Shown: one piece after another, positions 1 to 5,938 of the stretch
Position numbering within the stretch: position 1 is the first letter of the stretch
Layout of the letters: each line of letters starts with the position of its first letter
Assembly (NCBI GenBank): GCA_038065175.1
Contig: JBBTRN010000044.1
Span: forward strand, 1-37,746
Direction of reading: 5' to 3'
From: JBBTRN01 sp038065175
GTDB taxonomy: Bacteria > Patescibacteriota > Doudnabacteria > UBA920
Length of the DNA: 37,746 bases
The notes under the pieces: generated by a model
Database searches by the model: none
What the model saw: only the letters and a program-made list of their open reading frames with translations
What the model was told of the DNA's origin: nothing
Program-made: the position numbers and the translations under genes

Positions 1-11
1 AGTCGAATGGG

Positions 12-55
12 CTCGGAATGACAGAAGGGTGAATTTGGTTTAGCGCGTAAGTCCT
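12..55. repeat. dispersed direct repeat, copy 1
   Basis: A 44-base stretch starting CTCGGAATGACAGAAGGGTG and ending GCGTAAGTCCT recurs at 17731-17774 with two mismatches. Its GTAAGTCCT end also matches the ends of the palindromic element at 27638-27803. It looks like one end of a non-coding mobile repeat cut by the window edge. Confidence 0.75.
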
Positions 56-88
56 ATCTTTATAAAACCCAGGACTTTTTTGTGTTTA

Positions 89-1849
89 TTAAGCAGCTGT
101 AAAACCCCCCGCCTGAATTTCCCACAGGCGTTGGTACAAACCTTCACGGATTTTTAACAATTCTTCGTGCTTGCCCTGCTCAACAATTTTCCCGCCGTCA
201 ATTACCACAATCCGGTCCATTTGCATAATTGTGGAAAGGCGGTGCGCCACCACAATAGTGGTGCGGCCCTGCATTAGTGATTTTAAGGCATCCTGGATAA
301 ACTGCTCGCTTTCGCTGTCTAAGCTCGAGGTGGCTTCGTCTAGAACTAAAATCGGGGCGTCTTTAAGTATGGCGCGTGCAATGGCCACACGCTGCCGTTC
401 GCCTCCGGACAATTTTACTCCCCTTTCTCCTACCAAAGTGTTATAGCCGTCGGGAAAGGAAGAAATAAATTCGTGCGCGTGTGCGAGCTTGGCGGCTTTT
501 ACGACTTCGCTGTCTTTTGCTTCCGGTTGCGCGTAGCGGATGTTTTCGATCAAAGAACGATGGAACAAAATGGGATCCTGGGGAACCAAGGACAATTGCG
601 CGCGCAATGAATCCTGCTGGGTTTTGTAGATGTCTTGCCCGTCGATTAGAATTTCGCCGCCGTTAAGGTCAAAAAATCTTAAGAGTAATTTTATTATGGT
701 AGATTTTCCCCCGCCCGAAGGGCCTATTAAAGCCACCCGCTCGCCCGGTTTTATGGCTAAGTCAAAATTATTTAACACATCCTGGTCTTTGTGGTAGCCG
801 AAAGAAACATTTTTAAACTCTATCGCTCCGCTTTTTACGGCCAATTTTTGGGCATTGGGAACATCAGTTACTTCCAGGGGTTTAATAAGGATTTCCGTCA
901 TTTCATTGGCGTCGGCCATTGCCTCGTAAATTACCCGAATGTTTTTGCCCACATTCCAAAGTTTATCAAATAACCGGAACAGGTAAGTTTCCAATAGCAC
1001 AATGGTTCCTAGGGTAATTATGTCATTTTGCCAAAATTTTAAAGCCAAATATAGGAGAATGAAATGCACGACTATCATGGAAAAAGCCTGGATAATATCC
1101 CCGATGGTTCCTAAATCCCAAGATTTTTTGCGTAATTTAAATTGGGTATGAGAGGTTTTTGCAAACCGGTTTTCCTCAAAAGTAAAATTACTGAAAGTTT
1201 TGATGTTTACATTGTTGGTAATGCTGTCTGCCAGCTGGGCGGTTACTTGGGTGTCGGCAGCAGCCCGTTTTATGTCGTAAGGCAGTTTATACAAAGAATA
1301 GTAATAGCTGAAAATTATGTATAAAATCGCCCAGGTTAAAAGGATTAAACCCATTGTAGTATTTTGTAGAAAAATAACTACAAGTATTATCAAGGTTTCC
1401 AGAAAGGTTTTGCCAAGCTCAAATATTAGCTGGTCAGCGATTTGTTCAAATGCCCTTTCGTACCTTTTTACTTTTGTCACCAGACTACCTACAAAACTGT
1501 TGTTAAAAAAAGCGTAGGAATGTTTTTGCAAATAGTTAAAGCAGGTATTATTCAAATCCGCCATTACCCGCGGCTGGAAAAAGTTGTTCAGGAAATTATA
1601 GCTTCTCGCAAAAATCATCCTGGTTAAACTTACAAAAAACATTAGAGTGATAATTTTGAATACAGGCTCTAGGTTCGTTTTGGCGCTCCCCACAGATAAA
1701 ATGTCCACCACTTTTTTAAAGAGGATGGGGTTATAATTGTTGAGCAGTAAATGCCCGACAACGCCCGCAGAAATGCCAAAAACATGCCAAGGGTACTTTT
1801 TGGCATGTTGCCAGAAGATTCTAAGCGTTTGCTTGGTAAAAGTTTGCAT
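89..1849 (-). CDS. ABC exporter, fused membrane and ATPase domains (MsbA/multidrug type)
   Basis: An ABC half-transporter of about 586 residues. The N-terminal ~320 residues form a six-helix type-1 exporter domain, followed by a complete ATPase domain: Walker A GPSGGGKST, signature LSGGERQR, Walker B ILVLDEATSSLD and the switch histidine in VAHRLST. Such proteins work as dimers in the cytoplasmic membrane and export lipids, peptides or drugs; the substrate cannot be read from sequence. I start it at the ATG at 1849. A longer TTG start at 1864 would overlap the TATAAT box at 1856-1861. That box lies 6 nt before the ATG, so the mRNA is probably leaderless. It is the last gene of a minus-strand run, downstream of the inositol-phosphatase-like gene. 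Confidence 0.93.
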   Translation of the reverse strand: MQTFTKQTLRIFWQHAKKYPWHVFGISAGVVGHLLLNNYNPILFKKVVDILSVGSAKTNLEPVFKIITLMFFVSLTRMIFARSYNFLNNFFQPRVMADLNNTCFNYLQKHSYAFFNNSFVGSLVTKVKRYERAFEQIADQLIFELGKTFLETLIILVVIFLQNTTMGLILLTWAILYIIFSYYYSLYKLPYDIKRAAADTQVTAQLADSITNNVNIKTFSNFTFEENRFAKTSHTQFKLRKKSWDLGTIGDIIQAFSMIVVHFILLYLALKFWQNDIITLGTIVLLETYLFRLFDKLWNVGKNIRVIYEAMADANEMTEILIKPLEVTDVPNAQKLAVKSGAIEFKNVSFGYHKDQDVLNNFDLAIKPGERVALIGPSGGGKSTIIKLLLRFFDLNGGEILIDGQDIYKTQQDSLRAQLSLVPQDPILFHRSLIENIRYAQPEAKDSEVVKAAKLAHAHEFISSFPDGYNTLVGERGVKLSGGERQRVAIARAILKDAPILVLDEATSSLDSESEQFIQDALKSLMQGRTTIVVAHRLSTIMQMDRIVVIDGGKIVEQGKHEELLKIREGLYQRLWEIQAGGFTAA

Positions 1850-1855
1850 ATGATA

Positions 1856-1861
1856 ATTATA
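1856..1861 (-). promoter_or_regulatory. -10 box (TATAAT) of the ABC exporter gene
   Basis: A perfect TATAAT on the minus strand lies 6 nt before the ATG at 1849, so transcription would begin at about the start codon. No Shine-Dalgarno sequence is visible and the -35 region is weak (TTTATT-like). Confidence 0.6.
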
Positions 1862-1932
1862 CAAAGAAGCGACAATAAAATAAAGCCGACCCCGCGCACA
1901 GAAGCACGCGGGGCCCAGGTTTTAGGAACGAC

Positions 1933-3093
1933 TTAACATTCGAGCAGAATTTCTCGGTACCCGTACTGGCTAATAATTCGACTTGTCCAGTAGTTGTCGA
2001 ACGGCGCCACAATGAGGGTGGAGCGAATTTGGCTCGGGTTTTCGAAGTAGCTGAAACGGTCAACATCAATGACGACATTAGCACTTCCGGGGATTGCCTT
2101 AAAAACACTGTAGGCAGGTGGTGTGGACATAAGGATTCCGTCTTTGGTCCAGGGCCGCGGGTGGAAGATTTCGTAGAGCCGCAGAGCCGGCTCATCCTGT
2201 TCGTCTTCCTTTCGGGCAAAGCGCACAAAGGGCAGCCAATGAATCCATTCACCGATTTTTTCCCCGTTGGCGAGGATAAAACCGATCTGGTTTTCTTTGG
2301 GCTGCAGGTCGGACAGGTACAGAGCTCGAGAGGGTCCGCCAGGATTGTTGTAGTGCAGAAAACGATTCATTTCCTCGGGGTTCATAAAGCCGCTATCGTT
2401 GAAGTTTTCTGCGTAGCCCGCCTTGCCCATGAAAGTTACAAATCGATGCATTTCTGCGTGCCGGTTTGACTCCAGTCCGTGGAAAAATACTTTCCGACCC
2501 CCTTGTTTGATGGTTTCAAGGTCTAGGTTGTTGGCCGTAAACTTTGAGAGATCAAACACATAGTTTCCGGCGCTACAGGCCACAAATATTTGTTGGGTAA
2601 TGTAATTGGCCAGCACGCTGAATATGGGAATTTGCCGGCGGATGCAGGTAATCGCCGAGTAGGCTCCGGTAATGGTGGCAGGCCCGCTGTGCTCCGCTTC
2701 CCATTTTTTGATAGACGCTTCTTGGTTGAGATATTCCCGTACTCTGAGTTCCTTATCGGCTACAGCTTTGAGGAACTCTTGGAACGGTGCGGACCTGTCC
2801 ATTGGGTCACATAAGAAAACGGTTGGCGCCATTCCGTTCGGGTTGCGGCTAAAGAAGGACTGTGTGCCTACTGCGCCGGTTTCTTCGGTGATGACGACGC
2901 AGTTTGAATCATATTGGCTCAAATACCGGGTGAGAGCGATTTCCGGAATGGCATCCATCCCCAGAGTGTCGCTTTTGCCGTAAGCCATTACCGGGCGAAG
3001 AGCCTCCTCGATGCTTGATTCCATTAAATGGATGTAGGCTCTGTAAATCGCATTGATTGTGGCGTTGCAGTGTGAGATCTCTATTCCTTGCAT
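1933..3093 (-). CDS. divergent inositol-monophosphatase-like protein
   Basis: 386 residues. The first half follows the FIG/inositol-monophosphatase superfamily. A KSDTLGMD stretch (about residues 40-46) leads to an E-rich helix, VITEETG matches the GEE metal motif, and CDPMDRSAPF matches DPxDGTxNF with the usual G replaced by R. This is followed by an ITGAYSAI strand and a SAGNYVF turn like those that follow the motif in the family. These motifs would bind Mg2+ and hydrolyse a sugar or inositol phosphate. The C-terminal half (after about residue 200) is not recognisable, and the WDxAA motif is not clear, so activity and substrate are uncertain. A strong SD (TTAGGAGG, 7 nt before the ATG) and GC-rich third positions set it apart from the neighbouring housekeeping genes and suggest a different origin. 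Confidence 0.6.
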   Translation of the reverse strand: MQGIEISHCNATINAIYRAYIHLMESSIEEALRPVMAYGKSDTLGMDAIPEIALTRYLSQYDSNCVVITEETGAVGTQSFFSRNPNGMAPTVFLCDPMDRSAPFQEFLKAVADKELRVREYLNQEASIKKWEAEHSGPATITGAYSAITCIRRQIPIFSVLANYITQQIFVACSAGNYVFDLSKFTANNLDLETIKQGGRKVFFHGLESNRHAEMHRFVTFMGKAGYAENFNDSGFMNPEEMNRFLHYNNPGGPSRALYLSDLQPKENQIGFILANGEKIGEWIHWLPFVRFARKEDEQDEPALRLYEIFHPRPWTKDGILMSTPPAYSVFKAIPGSANVVIDVDRFSYFENPSQIRSTLIVAPFDNYWTSRIISQYGYREILLEC

Positions 3094-3158
3094 TTCTTTG
3101 CCTCCTAAGCATTGAATAGCCCTATTTTCTGCTTAATCGGCTAAAATGTCAAATAAAA

Positions 3159-3177
3159 AATCGGCTTTTGGCCGATT
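3159..3177 (-). terminator. rho-independent terminator after the holin-like gene
   Basis: On the minus strand AATCGGC, loop CAAAA, GCCGATT is followed by TTTTATTTG. It lies just downstream of the stop of the 3199-3531 gene and before the SD of the next gene, so it separates the two units. Confidence 0.7.
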
Positions 3178-3198
3178 GGTAAAGAGGCTATCACTTTT

Positions 3199-3531
3199 TT
3201 ATCTTTTGATCCCCAAGCCCCAATTGACTAAAAATAATACCACACTAAATAGCATGGCCCAGCCAAAATTCGCGACTTGGAAACCTGGGACTAGACTGCT
3301 GGCCAGCATAATCAAAAGTGCATTAATGACCAGGGTAAATAAACCTAGGGTTAGGATGTTTATAGGCAGTGTCAATAAAATAAATACGGGACGAAGAAAA
3401 GTATTTATTAGGCCAATGACCACCGCGGCCACGAGCGCCGCGAAAAAGTCGTCCACCCGGACGCCGGGCAGAAGGTAGGCCGCGACCATAATCGCCAAAG
3501 CCGATAAAAACCAATGAATGAGGATTTGCAT
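3199..3531 (-). CDS. holin-superfamily-IV-like (PF04020/YvlD) membrane protein
   Basis: 110 residues with four predicted membrane segments. The pattern matches the phage_holin_4_2/YvlD family: an N-terminal helix, then LLPGVRVDDFFAAL, then GLINTFLRPV, ITLG-like LPINILTLGLFTLVINALL, and a last GF..A..FSVV..LVN helix. Despite the name most members are chromosomal inner-membrane proteins of unknown function. The gene starts 17 nt after the tRNA-Trp gene on the same strand and is probably cotranscribed with rpmG and tRNA-Trp. A hairpin terminator follows it. Confidence 0.85.
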   Translation of the reverse strand: MQILIHWFLSALAIMVAAYLLPGVRVDDFFAALVAAVVIGLINTFLRPVFILLTLPINILTLGLFTLVINALLIMLASSLVPGFQVANFGWAMLFSVVLFLVNWGLGIKR

Positions 3532-3547
3532 AAATTTTTGCCCCTTG

Positions 3548-3621
3548 TGGCAGGGGGTGTAGGAATCGAACCCACGTATGCGGATTTGGAGGCCGCCGTA
3601 TTACCATTATACGAACCCCCC
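3548..3621 (-). tRNA. tRNA-Trp(CCA)
   Basis: Acceptor GGGGGGT pairs with ACCCCCT (one G-U), D arm GTAT/ATAC, anticodon loop CTCCAAA giving CCA, T arm GTGGG/CCTAC with loop TTCGATT, discriminator G73 as in bacterial tRNA-Trp, and an encoded CCA. The last anticodon-stem pair (31-39) is a C-T mismatch. It lies between rpmG and the holin-like gene; the rpmG/tRNA-Trp neighbourhood is common in bacteria. Confidence 0.9.
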
Positions 3622-3639
3622 ATTAAAAGGGGCCAAAGC

Positions 3640-3795
3640 TTATTTAGTTTCTTTGTGCAGGGTCTTTTTTTTGCAATGTTTGCAGAATTTTTTGAGTTCC
3701 AGCCTTTTGGCTGTGTTCTTTTTGTTTTTTTTAGTCTGATAATTTAAATTATGACAGACAGTACATTCTAAATTTATTAGATGGTCTTGGGACAT
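3640..3795 (-). CDS. rpmG: 50S ribosomal protein L33
   Basis: A 51-residue protein starting MSQDHLINLECTVC and ending KTLHKETK. It keeps the L33 zinc ribbon: CTVC near residues 11-14 and CKHC near residues 38-41, with NYQTKKNKKN between them, typical of the zinc-binding (C+) form. It is a small protein of the large ribosomal subunit near the E site. It lies 18 nt upstream of tRNA-Trp on the same strand and downstream of the tRNA-Thr block, echoing the usual tRNA-Thr / rpmG / tRNA-Trp order; secE and nusG do not follow here. It is short enough to be missed by length filters. Confidence 0.93.
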   Translation of the reverse strand: MSQDHLINLECTVCHNLNYQTKKNKKNTAKRLELKKFCKHCKKKTLHKETK

Positions 3796-3836
3796 GGGTT
3801 TGAATTATGAATAAAAAATTAAGAATTATGATATTG

Positions 3837-3914
3837 TCACCCTTCGCTAAAGCTTTGGGTGATACACTTCGTTTTTATTTGTGGCCAAAGGCCACACGAA
3901 ACTTGAGTGAAGTG
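3837..3914. repeat. two hairpins downstream of the nested tRNA block
   Basis: TCACCC (3837-3842) pairs with GGGTGA (3857-3862) around a GCTAAAGCTTT-type loop. CACTTC (3865-3870) pairs with GAAGTG (3909-3914) and encloses GTGGCC-AAA-GGCCAC (3881-3895). The second hairpin begins one base after the CCA of the outer tRNA. They may end tRNA transcription or be further copies of the local hairpin elements; neither has a clean T-run on the minus strand. Confidence 0.5.
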
Positions 3915-3930
3915 TGGAGCCGGCTGCCGG

Positions 3931-4051
3931 ATTTTCACCCCGTTAAATATGGAGCCGACGCGCGGAATTGAACCGCGGATCTATTCCTTACCATGGAATT
4001 GCTCTACCAGATGAGCCACATCGGCATCAGCGCGACATTTAACGGGGCGGG
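3931..4051 (-). repeat. insertion 4 (T-loop) carrying tRNA-Thr(GGU)
   Basis: CCCCGTTAAAT (4047-4037) pairs perfectly over 11 bp with ATTTAACGGGG (3948-3938) and encloses an intact tRNA-Thr(GGU). The unit replaces the T-loop of the outer tRNA copy, directly between the two strands of its T stem. After the 3' arm comes an A-rich stretch, TGAAAAT. Confidence 0.8.
3950..4025 (-). tRNA. tRNA-Thr(GGU), copy 1
   Basis: Acceptor GCCGATG/CGTCGGC (one G-U), D stem GCTC/GAGC, anticodon stem ATTCC/GGAAT with loop ATGGTAA giving GGU, T stem CGCGG/CCGCG, U73 and encoded CCA: a complete cloverleaf. It lies inside insertion 4 of the outer tRNA copy. Its 3' half is almost identical to the second tRNA-Thr(GGU) at 7969-8044, while its D arm (GCTCATCTGGTAGAGC) matches the UGU copies of this block. 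Confidence 0.92.
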
Positions 4052-4069
4052 CCGGACACCTACGGTTTA

Positions 4070-4102
4070 TCCGCCTGCGCTAAAGCTTCGGCGGATTTTC
4101 AG
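4070..4102 (-). repeat. insertion 3 (anticodon loop, positions 35/36)
   Basis: A 33-nt hairpin: ATCCGCC (4096-4090) pairs with GGCGGAT (4075-4069) around a GAAGCTTTAGCGCA loop. Removing 4102-4070 restores the loop TTTGTAA and a perfect ACGGT/ACCGT anticodon stem. Shifting the boundary by one base would give UGC instead of UGU. Confidence 0.7.
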
Positions 4103-4175
4103 CAAAACCGTTGCCTTGCCCGCCATAGCTTGCCCACTGGAGCCCACGGTCGGATTTGAACCGACGACCTATTTA

Positions 4176-4283
4176 CCCCGTCACCCATGGAGCCAGCTGC
4201 CGGACTCGAACCGGCCACCTACGGTTTACAAAACCGTTGCTCTACCAGATGAGCTAAGCTGGCAGTATGGGTGACGGGGCGAG
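4176..4283 (-). repeat. insertion in the middle tRNA carrying intact tRNA-Thr(UGU)
   Basis: CCCCGTCACCCAT (4279-4267) pairs perfectly over 13 bp with ATGGGTGACGGGG (4188-4176). The first A of the 3' arm is also the last base of the CCA of the enclosed tRNA. The insertion begins CTCGCC, like insertion 2, and enters the anticodon loop at the same place (35/36) as insertion 3. Confidence 0.8.
4188..4263 (-). tRNA. tRNA-Thr(UGU), intact innermost copy
   Basis: A perfect cloverleaf: acceptor GCCAGCT/AGCTGGC, D stem GCTC/GAGC, anticodon stem ACGGT/ACCGT with loop TTTGTAA (UGU), T stem GCCGG/CCGGC with loop TTCGAGT, U73 and encoded CCA. It is probably the functional UGU-reading threonine tRNA of the block, nested two levels deep inside other tRNA-Thr copies. 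Confidence 0.95.
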
Positions 4284-4349
4284 CAAAACCGTTGCTCTAC
4301 CAACTGAGCTACGTGGGCAAGCGACGGCGAGTCTACCAGATGAGCTAAG

Positions 4350-4378
4350 TTTACCCCGCACCTTTTATGGTGCTGGGG
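4350..4378 (-). repeat. insertion 1 (acceptor strand) of the outer tRNA copy
   Basis: A 29-nt hairpin: CCCC-A-GCACC, loop ATAAAA, then GGTGC-GGGG, followed by TAAA. Its 3' end with the adjoining tRNA bases (GTGCGGGGTAAACTT) is identical to one end of the palindromic element inside ahcY (reverse complement of 5568-5582), 1.2 kb away. Confidence 0.75.
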
Positions 4379-4396
4379 TCGGCACAAATCTGTTTT

Positions 4397-4425
4397 ATTT
4401 TACAAGAGATTGCAAAAAATGTCTA
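4397..4425 (-). promoter_or_regulatory. promoter of the nested tRNA-Thr block
   Basis: On the minus strand -35 TAGACA (4425-4420), a 17-nt spacer and -10 TAAAAT (4402-4397). The 5' end of the outer tRNA copy (4383) lies 13 nt further on, a normal tRNA-gene leader. It overlaps the divergent ahcY promoter. Confidence 0.6.
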
Positions 4426-4438
4426 CCCAGTGTATAAT
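4410..4438 (+). promoter_or_regulatory. ahcY promoter
   Basis: -35 TTGCAA (4410-4415), a 17-nt spacer and a perfect -10 TATAAT (4433-4438). The ATG at 4446 follows after 7 nt, so the transcript should be leaderless or nearly so. The box is interleaved with the opposing tRNA promoter. Confidence 0.75.
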
Positions 4439-4445
4439 CGTTTGT

Positions 4446-5798
4446 ATGAAATTCAAAGTCAAAGATATAAAACTCGCAAAGCAAGGGAAAATGAAAATTG
4501 CTTTTGCGGAAAAAGAGATGCCGGTTTTGAATATCATCGCGCGGGATTTTAAAAAACGCCAGCCGTTTGCCGGCGTGAATATTGCCTGTTGCCTGCATGT
4601 TACCAAAGAGACTGCGGTATTAATGAAACTTTTGGTTGCGGGCGGGGCAAACATAAGCCTGGCCGGCAGTAATCCCCTTTCTACCCAGGACGATGTGGCC
4701 GCGGCTTTAGCTTTGGACGGTATTAAAATTTTTGCTTGGCGCGGAGTATCATCGGACAAGTATTATTGGTGTTTAAACCAGGCTTTAGACATTAACCCCC
4801 AAATTACCATAGACGACGGCGCGGACCTTATTTCCCTTATCCATAAATCTAGAAAACCGCTTTTAAAAACAGTTTGGGCTGGTCAGGAAGAAACCACAAC
4901 AGGCGTTATTCGCTTAAAGGCTATGGCCAAAGCAGGCAAGCTCAAATATCCGGTGGTAGCGATTAACGATACGCCCACAAAACATATGTTTGATAATTAC
5001 TATGGCACCGGCCAATCCACCATGGACGGGCTTTTGCGCGCAACGAATATCCTGTTGCCCGGAAAAGTTGTTGTGATTGCCGGGTACGGTTACTGCGGCA
5101 AAGGTATGGCTTTAAGGGCCAAAGGTTTAGGTGCGCGGGTTATTATCACGGAAGTAGATCCCCTGCCGGCTTTGCAGGCCGCTATGGACGGGTTTGAGGT
5201 GATGCCAATGGTAAAGGCCGCAAAAATTGGCGATGTATTTTTAACCGCCACTGGCGATAAGGATGTAATCACGCGCGATCATTTTAGGTTAATGAAAGAC
5301 GGCGCGATTTTAGGCAATAGCGGGCATTTTAATGTGGAAATAAACATACGCAGCATGGAACATGAAGCACACAGCATAAAAACAGTGAGGGAGAATTTAC
5401 AGGAATTTACTTTGCGAGATGGACGAAAAATTTATTTAATAGCTGAAGGGCGGTTGATGAACCTTGCCGCGGCCGAAGGCCACCCGAGTGCAGTTATGGA
5501 TTTGTCTTTTGCAGACCAGGCTTTAACTGCCGATTGGCTCGTCCAAAACTATCAAAATTTGGAAAATAAAGTTTACCCCGCACTTTCTGGCCAAGAAAGT
5601 GATGGGAAGCAATATGGAGCTAAAGTTTTTTCTGAAAGGCATAAAGATATTAAGAGTAGAAAGTGCGGGGTTTACGATGTGCCTAAAGAAATAGACGAAA
5701 AAGTTTCGCGTTTAAAATTGCAATCTATGGGCGTTAAAATTGATGTTTTGACTCCAGCGCAAAAAAAATATTTGGCGAGCTGGCAAGAAGGAACGTAA
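4446..5798 (+). CDS. ahcY: adenosylhomocysteinase (S-adenosylhomocysteine hydrolase)
   Basis: Splits S-adenosylhomocysteine into adenosine and homocysteine with bound NAD, pulling methylation forward. Motifs: a TKHMFDNYYGTG active-site stretch, the NAD-binding glycine loop GYGYCGKG, TATGDKDV and GHFNVE, and a C-terminal VPKEIDEKVSRLKL helix. I start at the ATG at 4446 (MKFKVKDIKL), which follows a promoter; an upstream start would lie inside that promoter. A 33-residue segment between NKVY and YDVPKEID is absent from the family. It is encoded by a palindromic element with a GTTTAC target duplication (5571-5675), and the frame is kept. Without it the sequence reads NKVYDVPKEID as expected. The insert sits between the catalytic core and the C-terminal tail that reaches the neighbouring subunit, so it may be a tolerated surface loop. 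Confidence 0.95.
   Translation: MKFKVKDIKLAKQGKMKIAFAEKEMPVLNIIARDFKKRQPFAGVNIACCLHVTKETAVLMKLLVAGGANISLAGSNPLSTQDDVAAALALDGIKIFAWRGVSSDKYYWCLNQALDINPQITIDDGADLISLIHKSRKPLLKTVWAGQEETTTGVIRLKAMAKAGKLKYPVVAINDTPTKHMFDNYYGTGQSTMDGLLRATNILLPGKVVVIAGYGYCGKGMALRAKGLGARVIITEVDPLPALQAAMDGFEVMPMVKAAKIGDVFLTATGDKDVITRDHFRLMKDGAILGNSGHFNVEINIRSMEHEAHSIKTVRENLQEFTLRDGRKIYLIAEGRLMNLAAAEGHPSAVMDLSFADQALTADWLVQNYQNLENKVYPALSGQESDGKQYGAKVFSERHKDIKSRKCGVYDVPKEIDEKVSRLKLQSMGVKIDVLTPAQKKYLASWQEGT
5571..5675 (+). mobile_element. 93-bp palindromic element inserted in frame in ahcY, 6-bp target duplication
   Basis: GTTTAC (5571-5576) is repeated at 5670-5675. Between them lie terminal inverted repeats CCCGCACTTTCT (5577-5588) and AGAAAGTGCGGG (5658-5669). 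An internal CACTTTCT/AGAAAGTG hairpin uses the left arm. Element plus one duplication is 99 bp, exactly 33 codons, with no stop in the ahcY frame. No transposase is encoded, so it would be a MITE-like, non-autonomous element. Its left end is shared with the hairpin in the outer tRNA-Thr copy. Confidence 0.85.
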
Positions 5799-5841
5799 AG
5801 CTAGTGTAGAAGTGAATAGTGACTAGAGGAAATGATAAAGC

Positions 5842-5868
5842 AAAGGCTCAACCGTCGGTTGAGCCTTT
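5842..5868 (+). terminator. terminator after ahcY
   Basis: AAAGGCTCAACC, loop GTC, GGTTGAGCCTTT: a perfect 12-bp stem, followed by AAAATTTTAAG. It works on both strands and lies between convergent genes. Confidence 0.75.
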
Positions 5869-5890
5869 AAAATTTTAAGTAAAAAAATTT

Positions 5891-5917
5891 GCCGCCCCGT
5901 TCCTCGTACGGGGCGGC
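5891..5917 (-). terminator. terminator of the zinc-ribbon gene
   Basis: A 10-bp stem GCCGCCCCGT/ACGGGGCGGC with a 7-nt loop, followed on the minus strand by AAATTTTTTT. It lies just after the stop of the 5939-6160 gene. Confidence 0.75.
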
Positions 5918-5938
5918 TGTTGAATCCTTTTGACCGCT

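Larger units (their letters stand above)
4138..4318 (-). pseudogene. middle tRNA-Thr(UGU) copy, split at anticodon positions 35/36
   Basis: Exon 1 (4318-4284) has acceptor GCCCACG, D arm GCTC/GAGC and anticodon stem ACGGT followed by TTTG. A 108-nt insertion (4283-4176) then carries a whole tRNA-Thr(UGU). Exon 2 (4175-4138) reads TAAATAGGTC, T stem GTCGG/CCGAC, acceptor CGTGGGC, U73 and CCA. Compared with its relatives, exon 2 lacks three bases (CCG) of the anticodon stem, so the rejoined tRNA would have a broken anticodon arm. It is therefore probably a decayed copy, although acceptor, D and T arms are perfect. Confidence 0.7.
4115..4331 (-). repeat. insertion 2 (D stem) carrying the middle tRNA-Thr copy
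   Basis: GCTTGCCCAC (4322-4313) pairs with GTGGGCAAGC (4137-4128) over 10 bp, and CTCGCC (4331-4326) with GGCGGG (4124-4119). The unit interrupts the outer tRNA after its 23rd nucleotide. The inner arm overlaps the acceptor strand of the middle tRNA, so that strand could pair either with its own acceptor partner or with the flanking arm. Confidence 0.75.
3915..4383 (-). pseudogene. outer tRNA-Thr(UGU) copy split into five pieces by four insertions
   Basis: Reading the minus strand, five pieces are collinear with the intact 76-nt tRNA-Thr(UGU) at 4188-4263. They are 4383-4379 (5 nt, two mismatches), 4349-4332 (18/18 identical), 4114-4103 (12/12), 4069-4052 (17/18) and 3930-3915 (15/16, ending in CCA). 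They add up to 69 nt; only the 7-nt T-loop is missing. The insertions lie in the acceptor strand (29 nt), at the D stem (217 nt), in the anticodon loop between positions 35 and 36 (33 nt) and in place of the T-loop (121 nt). A promoter lies 13 nt upstream. One acceptor pair is mismatched. It is either a tRNA gene destroyed by hairpin insertions or one that needs an unknown removal step; I favour the former. Confidence 0.75.

Noticed and set aside
3993..4274. A 93-residue plus-strand open frame over the tRNA block
   Set aside because: It is the antisense of tRNA-Thr genes; the peptide merely translates reversed T-arm sequence.
4138..4318. A functional tRNA-Ala(UGC) reading of the middle copy
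   Set aside because: TTTGC would give UGC, but the G3-U70 identity pair of tRNA-Ala is absent, the acceptor resembles tRNA-Thr, and the anticodon stem is broken.
3915..4383. Archaeal-type bulge-helix-bulge introns
   Set aside because: The stems lack a regular 3-4-3 bulge pattern, and bacteria have no tRNA splicing endonuclease of that type.
3915..4383. CRISPR-like array
   Set aside because: Repeated units are tRNA pieces, not uniform repeats with spacers; no cas genes are near.
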